Shown: positions 1 through 5,660 of the stretch, one piece after another
Layout of the letters: every line of letters begins with the position of its first letter
How positions within the stretch are numbered: position 1 is the stretch's first letter
NCBI GenBank assembly: GCA_024691145.1
Contig: JAILNW010000006.1
Coordinates: 1 to 7,576 of the forward strand
Direction of reading: 5' to 3'
Length of the DNA: 7,576 nt
DNA from: Lachnospiraceae bacterium
GTDB taxonomy: Bacteria > Bacillota > Clostridia > Lachnospirales > Lachnospiraceae
Made by a program: the position numbers and the translations under genes
The notes under the pieces: model-generated
The model's input: only the letters and a program-made list of their open reading frames with translations
Databases searched by the model: none
Told to the model about the DNA's origin: nothing

Positions 1-47
1 GGTTCATCTAATTGTAAAGCCGCTGTAAATAATGCTGTATTATCCAT
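1..47 (-). CDS. Partial gene leaving the left edge; N-terminus resembles ISL3-type transposase
   Basis: Only the first 15 codons and part of the sixteenth are inside the window, reading MDNTALFTAALQLDEP on the minus strand. A start here is supported by an upstream purine-rich site (AAGGATGG on the minus strand, plus-strand 56-63) 8-11 bases from the ATG. From memory, the pattern of a hydrophobic LFTAALxL helix followed by an acidic residue and proline resembles the start of ISL3-family transposases, which would make this the edge of an insertion sequence. Sixteen residues are too few to prove it, and I could not find a convincing terminal inverted repeat between this start and the Fic gene. 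It could equally be an unrelated gene divergent from the Fic gene. Confidence 0.42.
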   Translation of the reverse strand, partial: MDNTALFTAALQLDE

Positions 48-137
48 AAAAAATACCATCCTTATAATTTGATAATTTAATGATATACTTATTTTGGTTT
101 TCTGCATAAAAAACAACAAAAAATATGCAGTAAGTGA

Positions 138-165
138 TTGATTTTCTGCATAAAAATAGTATAAT
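138..165 (+). promoter_or_regulatory. Sigma-A-type promoter of the Fic gene
   Basis: TTGATT at 138-143 and a perfect TATAAT at 160-165 are separated by 16 bp. The expected transcript would start near 172, giving a very short leader before the ATG at 189. The -35 abuts, and the -10 lies within, the second inverted repeat of the operator ladder, so occupancy of those sites should block RNA polymerase. Confidence 0.65.
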
Positions 166-174
166 TATATGCAG

Positions 175-180
175 AAAGGA
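175..180 (+). promoter_or_regulatory. Ribosome binding site that fixes the Fic start at 189
   Basis: AAAGGA ends eight bases before the ATG at 189. An in-frame ATG at 180 overlaps the last base of this site, so it has no usable spacing. The start at 189 is therefore preferred, which removes three residues from the longest reading. Confidence 0.7.
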
Positions 181-188
181 TGAGGTTA

Positions 189-1232
189 ATGCATTATTAT
201 GATTATTCATTTTTAGAAAATGGCATGTTGCCTGCCAGATTATTAAATATAACGTCTGATATATATTCGTTAAGAGTAATGGCATCTGGCAGAAAAGAAA
301 ATTTTATTGATGTTTTTACTAAGTTAGCTGAAATTGCGAAGGTTCAGTCTGTAAAAAATTCTAATGAGATTGAAGGAATCATAACTACTGATGAAAGAAT
401 TAACGAAATTGTTAATGGTAATAGTGCTCCATTAAATCATAATGAGCAGGAGATTGCAGGATATAGAGATGCACTTGCTGAAGTACATAAAGAATATTTA
501 AATATGGACTTTTGTGAAAACGATATATTGAGATTACATGCGATTATGATGGACATGGTGGGATATTCTTTTGGTGGTAAATATAAAGATGTTGATAATG
601 ATATTATAGAAGAGGATAATTACGGAAGAAGAAGAGTTAGATTTCATCCAGTATCAGCTGCAGATACAAAAGATGAGATGGAGCAACTTATACTGGCATA
701 TAGGGAGGCTAGAGACAATGTAAATATAAATCAGCTTCTTTTAATTCCTTGTGTTATTTTAGATTTTTTATGTATTCATCCTTTTAAGGATGGAAATGGA
801 AGAATGTCAAGATTACTTTCTTTGTTGTTACTCTACAGAAATGGATTTGATGCTGGAAAGTATATATCATTTGAGGAACAGATTAATTTAAGAAAGGGAA
901 ATTATTATGAAGCACTAAAAATGTCTTCAGAAGGCTGGCATGAGAATGAAAATGATTATTCAGCATTTATCATGGAATTTATAACGACATTATATATGTG
1001 CTATAAGGAACTTGACAAGCGATTTGCCGTTATTGGAAGCCGTAAAGTAACAAAACATGCTCGTGTTGAGGCAACCATTCTAAATAGTTTGACACCAATA
1101 TCTAAGTCTGATATTACTAAGATTTTGCCTGATGTGAGTCCAACTACAATAGAGGCTGTGTTAGGTCAAATGGTTAAGGATGGTTCTGTGCGAAAAATAG
1201 GTTCGGGAAGAAATACACGATATGTGAGGTAA
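189..1232 (+). CDS. Fic-family AMP-transferase with self-inhibitory motif and C-terminal winged helix
   Basis: Fic enzymes usually transfer AMP from ATP to hydroxyl side chains of target proteins in the cytoplasm. The 347-residue product has a helical Fic_N region (about 10-100), the Fic core (about 110-275) and a winged-helix-like tail (about 285-347). The catalytic loop is intact: HPFKDGNGRMSR at 197-208, with catalytic H197, acidic D201 and phosphate-binding N203/R205. A class II inhibitory motif, SNEIEG at 58-63, fits the family rule (S/T)xxxE(G/N). Its glutamate (E62) is expected to block productive ATP binding, so the enzyme should be off until relieved and needs no separate antitoxin. 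A basic segment at 145-153 (YGRRRVRFH) probably belongs to the target-binding flap. The wing and the operator ladder upstream suggest autoregulation. The target protein cannot be predicted. No terminator follows, and the next gene starts 90 bp downstream. Confidence 0.93.
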   Translation: MHYYDYSFLENGMLPARLLNITSDIYSLRVMASGRKENFIDVFTKLAEIAKVQSVKNSNEIEGIITTDERINEIVNGNSAPLNHNEQEIAGYRDALAEVHKEYLNMDFCENDILRLHAIMMDMVGYSFGGKYKDVDNDIIEEDNYGRRRVRFHPVSAADTKDEMEQLILAYREARDNVNINQLLLIPCVILDFLCIHPFKDGNGRMSRLLSLLLLYRNGFDAGKYISFEEQINLRKGNYYEALKMSSEGWHENENDYSAFIMEFITTLYMCYKELDKRFAVIGSRKVTKHARVEATILNSLTPISKSDITKILPDVSPTTIEAVLGQMVKDGSVRKIGSGRNTRYVR

Positions 1233-1322
1233 ATAATGTTAAATGTAGTAGTAGATATGTATGGATGTGGGAAGTAAGAGAATAGTTTTTTAAACTGTAA
1301 AAAAATTGTTGGAGGAAGAAAA

Positions 1323-2825
1323 ATGGTTGAGAAGTATATAGAAGAAATAATTAAGAAATGTGTAGTTTCAGAGCCTTTGAGAGTCAATGAAAATGAAGAA
1401 AGCGTCGAAAAGCTTGAGAAAAAAATAAAGGCAGAGCTTCCAGAATCATTTGCAAAGTTTTATAAAAAGTATGACGGAGAGGCAAACATAGAAGGATTTG
1501 TAGCAGGATTTGAGCTGTTGCCTCTAGATCGTGTAATTCATGAGTATGATTTTCTAAAGGAGTCAGGAATAGAGTTTGACGCAGTAGGTACGGAAGCAAT
1601 ATCGGATAAACCGATTTCAAAGAATAAATGGGTTCCATTTGCATTTGACGGTTCAGAATGTTTTCTTGCCATAGATCTTTCGCCTGCTAGAAGAGGAGTA
1701 GTTGGACAAATAATTGGCCTTGACATGGAAGAGGATATCACATACTTATTTGCAAACAGTTTTGATATGTTTTTTGAGAAGCTTGCAAAGCTTGTTGCAG
1801 AGGGGAAGCTGATTGTTGAAGCAATGGAAGATAAAGCTGTTGTTAGTGAGGTTACAGGGCATTTCTTTAATCAGGTGTCAGAATATGCCATTATAGATGG
1901 GAATATCCAAAATGTTGATATAGTTTTGGAGGATGATTTCTGGCTTAAGGAGTTTGAAAAACAATTGAAAGTTAAGGACGGAAAAAGTACGGTATCAAGC
2001 AAGGCTATTTCGAAACAGACAGGCAGCAACTTTAGAATAATGAACAATCCACAGAAACTTAGCTGCAAACCTTTTGAATATATGGATAGTGTCAGGGAAC
2101 TTATAATACATAATTGCGAGCTTCGTGATTTTGAGTTCATTACAAAGATGAAGAACCTTACTAAACTGTATTTGGTAGGCTGTACAACACCGGATTGTAA
2201 TGTGTCAGTGTTAGCAGATGCACCTAAACTTAAGCATTTGTCCCTTGGAGTTATGAAGGAATATATCGATTTGAAAAAGCTTGCGCAATCATCTAGTATC
2301 AGGGATTTGTCAGTTAGAGATTTGGAAAATATAAATTTTCATGAACTTGGTGAGTTTAAGGGATTAACCACACTTTCAATTGATGGAGATTATCCTGATA
2401 TTTGTGAAGTATTATCAAAGCTTTGTAAATTAAAGACATTGGAAATTAATTGTTCTTCACTTGAGAATTTAGATTTCCTTTATAAATTAACAAAACTTGA
2501 GGAATTTAAGCTATTCAAGCCTGCAAAAAACGAGGATGGACTTAAAGCAATCAGTTCTATGGCAAAACTTAAGGAGTTTAAATATCCAGTAAAGGATTTA
2601 ATGCTGTATAAAGATGTGCCAAGCATTGTTAATGCAGGATTATATTACATAAACAATGGAAAATATGAAGCCTTTATGGAATCAAAGCTTAGCTCGATAG
2701 TTGTATTTGGCGACAATAATGTAACGATGGATTTAATTGATGAGAAGATTGTGCCAGAACTTGAGTCCTATGGTTTGAATATTAGAAGTATTGGTATGAT
2801 TAACCGAGATTATTTTGATTGTTAA
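1323..2825 (+). CDS. SUKH (SMI1/KNR4) domain protein with C-terminal leucine-rich repeats
   Basis: The 500-residue protein has no signal peptide or membrane segment. Residues about 25-155 fit a SUKH-1 domain: LPESFAKFYKKYDGE at 39-53, then GFELLPLDRV (62-71), KWVPFAFDGSECFLAID (102-118) and a closing YLFANSFDMFFEKL (141-154). SUKH domains commonly act as immunity proteins that bind and neutralise polymorphic toxins, or as protein-binding adaptors. After a linker, residues about 257-425 hold seven to eight irregular leucine-rich units of 21-24 residues beginning near 257, 279, 303, 326, 348, 370, 392 and 416, each following LxxLxL. The last 75 residues are unassigned. GGAGGA at 1311-1316, six bases before the ATG, supports the start. 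No strong promoter is seen in the 90-bp gap, so transcription may continue from the Fic gene. The binding partner is unknown. A neutralising or scaffolding role is inference. Confidence 0.82.
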   Translation: MVEKYIEEIIKKCVVSEPLRVNENEESVEKLEKKIKAELPESFAKFYKKYDGEANIEGFVAGFELLPLDRVIHEYDFLKESGIEFDAVGTEAISDKPISKNKWVPFAFDGSECFLAIDLSPARRGVVGQIIGLDMEEDITYLFANSFDMFFEKLAKLVAEGKLIVEAMEDKAVVSEVTGHFFNQVSEYAIIDGNIQNVDIVLEDDFWLKEFEKQLKVKDGKSTVSSKAISKQTGSNFRIMNNPQKLSCKPFEYMDSVRELIIHNCELRDFEFITKMKNLTKLYLVGCTTPDCNVSVLADAPKLKHLSLGVMKEYIDLKKLAQSSSIRDLSVRDLENINFHELGEFKGLTTLSIDGDYPDICEVLSKLCKLKTLEINCSSLENLDFLYKLTKLEEFKLFKPAKNEDGLKAISSMAKLKEFKYPVKDLMLYKDVPSIVNAGLYYINNGKYEAFMESKLSSIVVFGDNNVTMDLIDEKIVPELESYGLNIRSIGMINRDYFDC

Positions 2826-2844
2826 CAGATGATGATAATAACTG

Positions 2845-2877
2845 ACTAGTTTGAGAAAAGAGATTGAAAAAACTAGT
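2845..2877. repeat. 8-bp perfect inverted repeat after the SUKH-LRR gene
   Basis: ACTAGTTT (2845-2852) and AAACTAGT (2870-2877) can pair around a 17-base purine-rich loop, 20 bp after the stop codon at 2825. No T-run follows, so it is not a standard intrinsic terminator. It could be an RNA 3'-end stabiliser, a protein site or a remnant. Confidence 0.4.
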
Positions 2878-2937
2878 ACCAAGCCTAAACCTACAACACA
2901 GAGGAATTTTTAGTTTTATATAAATAACATTAAACAT

Positions 2938-2973
2938 TATTGTACTTCGCTTCGCCTTGAAGTTTTTGCAATA
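2938..2973 (+). terminator. Possible weak hairpin terminator with bulges
   Basis: ACTTC (2944-2948) pairs with GAAGT (2959-2963) around a 10-base loop and is followed immediately by a short T-run (2963-2967). An outer pair TATTG (2938-2942) with CAATA (2969-2973) extends the structure across bulges. The inner stem is only five pairs, so termination of the SUKH-LRR transcript here is plausible but weak. Confidence 0.3.
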
Positions 2974-3006
2974 TACGAAAAAGGGTAGTCTAGGGCGGAG
3001 TGGGTG

Positions 3007-3015
3007 TGATATAAT
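3007..3015 (+). promoter_or_regulatory. Extended -10 promoter of the GNAT gene
   Basis: TGATATAAT combines a perfect TATAAT (3010-3015) with the TGn extension. No good -35 lies at the right distance (around 2987-2992), as is usual for extended -10 promoters. The predicted start near 3022 leaves a leader of roughly 17 bases to the GNAT ATG at 3039. Confidence 0.55.
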
Positions 3016-3038
3016 GAAAGAAAAAATATGGTGATAGA

Positions 3039-3494
3039 ATGAAAATAGAAATTGAAGATATGATTTTAGCCAATCTTAGTGAATATACAGAATTGTTCGT
3101 ATCAGTTTTTAATTCTGAACCGTGGAATGATTCCTGGACTAAAGAAACGGCTCAGATTAGAATTGAAAATATGATGAAAACAAATACCTTTGTCGGAAAA
3201 GCAATATTCTGTGATGATGATTTAAAAGGCATTATATGGGGACAAAAAGAGCAGTATTACAATGGTGTCCATTTCCAAATACAGGAATTTTGCGTAAAAA
3301 CATCAGAACAGCGAAAAGGTTACGGTAAAACCCTTTTACGAGCACTAAAAGCAGCACTATCCGAAGCAGGAATAAGCAATATCTATCTTATCACATCAAA
3401 GGGAGAACAAACAGAAGGATATTACATTAAAAGAGGATTTACCACATCTGAATATATGATAATAATGTCTGATAATAATCTGAATAACCCTTAG
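3039..3494 (+). CDS. GNAT-family N-acetyltransferase
   Basis: A single-domain cytoplasmic enzyme of 151 residues, the usual size for the family, expected to move an acetyl group from acetyl-CoA to an amine. The acetyl-CoA pyrophosphate loop is clear: QRKGYGKTLL at 91-100 matches (Q/R)xxGx(G/A), preceded by the strand IQEFCVKTSE (81-90). The C-terminal YYIKRGF (128-134) is the usual family tail motif. FNSEPWNDSW near residues 24-33 is a feature I associate with a Firmicute subgroup sometimes annotated as aminoglycoside-type acetyltransferases, but the substrate cannot be read from sequence. Its ribosome site is mediocre (GGTGAT, 3030-3035). It has its own extended -10 promoter, and its stop codon lies inside an inverted repeat. 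It may be a resistance or detoxification gene given the AAC(3) and MATE genes downstream, but that is inference. Confidence 0.85.
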   Translation: MKIEIEDMILANLSEYTELFVSVFNSEPWNDSWTKETAQIRIENMMKTNTFVGKAIFCDDDLKGIIWGQKEQYYNGVHFQIQEFCVKTSEQRKGYGKTLLRALKAALSEAGISNIYLITSKGEQTEGYYIKRGFTTSEYMIIMSDNNLNNP

Positions 3495-3520
3495 TAGTAA
3501 AACCCCTAATTTTACTACTA
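3492..3520. repeat. 11-bp perfect inverted repeat overlapping the GNAT stop codon
   Basis: TAGTAGTAAAA (3492-3502) and TTTTACTACTA (3510-3520) form an uninterrupted 11-bp stem around a 7-base loop. The GNAT stop TAG is the first codon of the left arm. A further CTACTACTAA (3523-3532) repeats the right arm core. There is no T-run on the plus side, so it is not a standard terminator. It may stabilise the mRNA end or mark an insertion or recombination boundary. Confidence 0.6.
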
Positions 3521-3665
3521 TTCTACTACTAACAACTTCCGCAATTTGCCCCATTTTGCAACAAATTGTATTTTGTGCCCCACTCTGTCAAAGCAGGCAC
3601 AAGTCCACGACACCCTTGCAGAATACGGCTTTTTATGCCACATTTCAGCAATCTGAGAAAGGAAA
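3521..3665. other. Composition-shifted intergenic block upstream of the phosphatase
   Basis: This stretch is rich in pyrimidines on the plus strand, has CCCC runs (3549-3552 and 3578-3581) and is noticeably less AT-rich than the DNA around it. It contains an imperfect duplication (TTTGCCCCATTTTG and TTTTGTGCCCCACTCTG) and a 7-bp inverted repeat, CAATTTG (3542-3548) with CAAATTG (3562-3568). Short open frames cross it, but none has a ribosome site or a recognisable product. It looks like a remnant of transferred or mobile DNA. I see no clear promoter for the phosphatase in it. Confidence 0.4.
3656..3663 (+). promoter_or_regulatory. Ribosome binding site that fixes the phosphatase start at 3671
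   Basis: AGAAAGGA ends seven bases before the ATG at 3671. The reading frame is open upstream to a TTG at 3566, but the protein family begins exactly at this ATG, so the 35-residue extension is rejected. Confidence 0.75.
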
Positions 3666-3670
3666 AATCT

Positions 3671-4168
3671 ATGATAAAAGTAATGTTCATCTGCCATGGC
3701 AACATTTGCCGTTCGCCTATGGCAGAATATGTTTTAAAGGATATGGTTGAAAAAAGAGGAATAAAGGATAAGTTTTATATTGCCTCTGCAGCAACCTCAA
3801 CAGAAGAAATATGGGGAGGAAAGGGAAATCCTATATATCCTCCAGCAAAGGAAGAGTTAAGAAAACATGGTATAGGAAAAACAGCATATACTAACTTTGC
3901 TAATAAAAGAGCATGCCAGATAACAAAAGAAGATTATAAACACTATGATTATATATTATGTGCTGATAATAATAATATTAGAAATACAATTAGAATTATA
4001 GGCGGTGATACTGATAATAAGATAAAACTTTTGTTAGACTATGCAATAGATGAGTCAATGCATGGAAGATCAATAGCAGATCCATGGTATTCTGGTGATT
4101 TTACTGCAACATGGAATGATGTTGTAGCAGGATGCGAAGGCTTTCTTAAATATATTGAAAATGTATAA
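3671..4168 (+). CDS. Low-molecular-weight protein-tyrosine phosphatase
   Basis: The 165-residue cytoplasmic enzyme hydrolyses phosphotyrosine, and possibly phosphoarginine, on proteins. The P-loop CHGNICRS at 8-15 gives the CX5R signature with nucleophile C8 and phosphate-binding R14 followed by S15. The general-acid aspartate is D137 in DPWYSGDF (137-144), the usual position near the C-terminus. Length is normal for the family. A small insertion, IWGGKG at 47-52, follows the conserved SAATSTEE (39-46). No tyrosine kinase, arginine kinase or capsule gene is visible nearby, so its partner is unknown. The upstream 176 bp has no clear promoter, so it may be read through from the GNAT gene. The MATE promoter lies downstream, so the phosphatase is probably not part of the next operon. 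The family call is very secure, the cellular role is not. Confidence 0.95.
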   Translation: MIKVMFICHGNICRSPMAEYVLKDMVEKRGIKDKFYIASAATSTEEIWGGKGNPIYPPAKEELRKHGIGKTAYTNFANKRACQITKEDYKHYDYILCADNNNIRNTIRIIGGDTDNKIKLLLDYAIDESMHGRSIADPWYSGDFTATWNDVVAGCEGFLKYIENV

Positions 4169-4199
4169 AATAAATAAAAAATCGAATCTGTTTTTGTAT

Positions 4200-4219
4200 T
4201 AGGTTATGCGATTAACCTA
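4200..4219. promoter_or_regulatory. 20-bp dyad with central CG, candidate LacI-family operator
   Basis: TAGGTTATGCGATTAACCTA is a dyad of two 7-bp perfect arms (TAGGTTA at 4200-4206, TAACCTA at 4213-4219) with a central CG at 4209/4210. LacI/GalR regulators typically bind roughly 16-20 bp dyads with a central CG that the hinge-helix leucine intercalates. The site touches the -35 of the MATE promoter and a LacI-type gene is second in the operon, so autoregulation is the natural reading. Its centre is about 45 bp upstream of the expected transcript start, which would also suit an activator. Confidence 0.6.
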
Positions 4220-4248
4220 TTGAAATGTCTGTACCTCTGTTTTATAAT
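4220..4248 (+). promoter_or_regulatory. Strong sigma-A-type promoter of the MATE-LacI-AAC(3) operon
   Basis: TTGAAA (4220-4225) and a perfect TATAAT (4243-4248) are separated by the optimal 17 bp. Expected transcription starts near 4255, leaving a leader of about 25 bases. This is the best promoter in the window. Confidence 0.8.
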
Positions 4249-4267
4249 CTCATTAAAAGATATATAC

Positions 4268-4273
4268 GGAGGG
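4268..4273 (+). promoter_or_regulatory. Ribosome binding site that fixes the MATE start at 4280
   Basis: GGAGGG ends six bases before the ATG at 4280. A longer reading beginning at 4220 would overlap the promoter itself and is excluded. Confidence 0.8.
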
Positions 4274-4279
4274 TTATTT

Positions 4280-5614
4280 ATGAAATCAGGTTCATTTTTA
4301 AAATCAGTAACGAAAATTGCCATTCCTGTTGCACTGCAAAGTATGCTTCAGGCATCATTCAGCATTATTGATCAAATAATGGTTGGCAGTTTAGGAAGTA
4401 CAAGTGTTGCTGCCGTAGGTATTGCAGGAAAACTATCGTCTCTGTATTGGGTAGTTATCGGAGCGGTTGTTTCAGTAGCGGGAATTATGATTTCACAGTA
4501 TATTGGTGCCAAGGATGAAAAAGAGGTGAATCGTAGCTTTTGGCTTAATACATCCCTTTCTTTATTGATTGCTGTTATATTTATGTCTGTGTGTATGTTG
4601 TGTCCGAATTATCTCATGGGACTGTACTCAACTGATAAATATACAGTAAACATAGCTTCGGAATATCTCATAATTGTTTCCTTTGGCTTTTTGCCCTATG
4701 CAATAAATATGCTGATTTCTACACGCTTACGTTGTATGGAAAAAGCAGCCCTCCCGCTTATATTTGGTATTATGGCAAATGCCATTAATACTGTACTGAA
4801 TTATGTTCTGATTTTTGGAAAGCTGGGATTTTCATCAATGGGAGCAAGAGGTGCAGGTTTAGCAACAGTTATTTCGCAAATATTTAATATGCTTTTGCTT
4901 GTAATAAGCCTGCTCATTGTTTGCAGAAAGAATAAATTGGAATTAAGCTATTCCATAAAGCTTACAAAGATGACTTACAGAAAATATATTGCTATTCTGC
5001 TTCCTATCCTTGTGACGGAGTTTATGTGGAGCCTTAGTGAGAATATTTATGCTTCAGTATACGGTCACATTGGTACACTTGAATGTGCAGGAATGACCCT
5101 GACATATCCAATCCAGGGGCTTATGATAGGAGCATTTAGTGGTTTAGCCCAGGCTACAGGAATACTGATTGGCAAGGAACTTGGAAAAGGAAACTTTGAT
5201 TCAGCTTACGAAAAATCAAAAAAACTTATAGTATATGCACTTATTGGATCAGTAGTATTGTCAATTGCACTTATTTGTTTAATGAATTATTATACAGATG
5301 CTTACGATGTAGAACAATATGTTAAGATTACTGCACAGAGGATATTACAGGTATTTGCAGTGGTTCTGCCTGTCAAGGTGATGAATATGATAATACCAGG
5401 AGGGATTATAAAAAGCGGTGGACAAACAAAGACAGTAATGATTATTGAATTGATTGGTACTTGGGGTGTTGGTGTACCTTTAGCACTGCTTAGTGCTTAT
5501 GTATGGAAGTATGAGATACACATTGTATATTTTATACTTTCAATGGAAGAATGTGTACGTTTGATACTGTCATGGATTGTTTTTAGAAGAAAGAAATGGA
5601 TGAAAAAGATTTAA
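4280..5614 (+). CDS. MATE-family multidrug/sodium (or proton) antiporter
   Basis: A cytoplasmic-membrane efflux pump of 444 residues, the normal size for the family, with about 12 predicted transmembrane helices in two similar halves. The N-half opens with the typical segment around residues 20-50 (FSIIDQIMVGSLG at 27-39, then AAVGIAGKLS at 44-53). A second typical stretch occupies 140-202 (RLRCMEKAALPL at 149-160, then GARGAGLATVISQ at 188-200). The C-half repeats the pattern at 245-305, including YPIQGLMIGAFSGLAQ (276-291) and GKELGKGN (298-305). MATE pumps export cationic drugs, dyes or metabolites using an ion gradient. Ligand and coupling ion cannot be read here. It is the first gene of the operon and is followed 46 bp later by its probable regulator, with no terminator between. 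Confidence 0.94.
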   Translation: MKSGSFLKSVTKIAIPVALQSMLQASFSIIDQIMVGSLGSTSVAAVGIAGKLSSLYWVVIGAVVSVAGIMISQYIGAKDEKEVNRSFWLNTSLSLLIAVIFMSVCMLCPNYLMGLYSTDKYTVNIASEYLIIVSFGFLPYAINMLISTRLRCMEKAALPLIFGIMANAINTVLNYVLIFGKLGFSSMGARGAGLATVISQIFNMLLLVISLLIVCRKNKLELSYSIKLTKMTYRKYIAILLPILVTEFMWSLSENIYASVYGHIGTLECAGMTLTYPIQGLMIGAFSGLAQATGILIGKELGKGNFDSAYEKSKKLIVYALIGSVVLSIALICLMNYYTDAYDVEQYVKITAQRILQVFAVVLPVKVMNMIIPGGIIKSGGQTKTVMIIELIGTWGVGVPLALLSAYVWKYEIHIVYFILSMEECVRLILSWIVFRRKKWMKKI

Positions 5615-5648
5615 AGAAGGGACTTTCAGAATCCGATAAAAGATGTAT

Positions 5649-5656
5649 GGAGGTGA
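5649..5656 (+). promoter_or_regulatory. Ribosome binding site that fixes the LacI-type start at 5661
   Basis: GGAGGTGA is a near-perfect site whose GGAGG ends seven bases before the ATG at 5661. An upstream in-frame ATG at 5643 has no usable site and would place this sequence inside the coding region. Confidence 0.85.
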
Positions 5657-5660
5657 CAGC

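Larger units (their letters stand above)
98..196. repeat. Ladder of TGCA-centred quasi-palindromes (likely tandem operator)
   Basis: Four near-identical sites share a TGCA core with A/T-rich flanks. Sites 1 and 3 (98-111 and 142-155) read TTTTCTGCATAAAA. Sites 2 and 4 (centred at 127/128 and 171/172) are the reverse orientation, with core TATGCAG. The sites at 99-133 and 143-177 form two tandem copies of an inverted repeat: TTTCTGCATA, 15 bases, then TATGCAG(T/A)AA. The second copy is exact and the first has one mismatch. Centres lie at 104.5, 127.5, 148.5 and 171.5, so 23, 21 and 23 bp apart, about two helical turns. A fifth perfect 10-bp palindrome, TAATGCATTA (187-196), centred 20 bp further on, overlaps the Fic start codon. 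The array covers the -35, the -10 and the ribosome binding site, the layout expected of a repressor binding cooperatively on one DNA face. The Fic protein's own winged helix is the obvious candidate, which is inference. Confidence 0.8.

Noticed and set aside
98..177. The TGCA repeats as a CRISPR array
   Set aside because: Units are short, alternate in orientation and have low-complexity A-rich spacers. The pattern is that of operators.
40..285. A leftward 81-residue frame crossing the Fic promoter
   Set aside because: It lies opposite the operator ladder and Fic coding sequence, is low-complexity and hydrophobic, and lacks a ribosome site. The short frame starting at 47 is better supported.
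1236..1277. A 13-residue frame between the Fic and SUKH-LRR genes
   Set aside because: It has no ribosome site and no sign of coding constraint.
189..2825. Classic toxin-antitoxin pair (Fic toxin with SUKH antitoxin)
   Set aside because: The Fic protein carries its own class II inhibitory motif, and the second gene is far larger than a typical antitoxin and follows rather than precedes the enzyme. It is kept only as a weak functional-pair hypothesis.
2845..2877. ACTAGTTT inverted repeat as an intrinsic terminator
   Set aside because: The loop is 17 bases long and no T-run follows the right arm. It is listed as an inverted repeat only.
3566..3670. A 35-residue N-terminal extension of the phosphatase beginning at TTG
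   Set aside because: No ribosome site precedes the TTG, the phosphatase family begins at the ATG at 3671, and a good AGAAAGGA site lies just before that ATG.
3556..3750. A 64-residue frame overlapping the phosphatase start, beginning at TTG
   Set aside because: It runs out of frame through the conserved P-loop coding region, has no ribosome site and no recognisable features.
4220..4279. A 20-residue N-terminal extension of the MATE protein
   Set aside because: It would be encoded by the promoter itself. GGAGGG at 4268-4273 sets the start at 4280.
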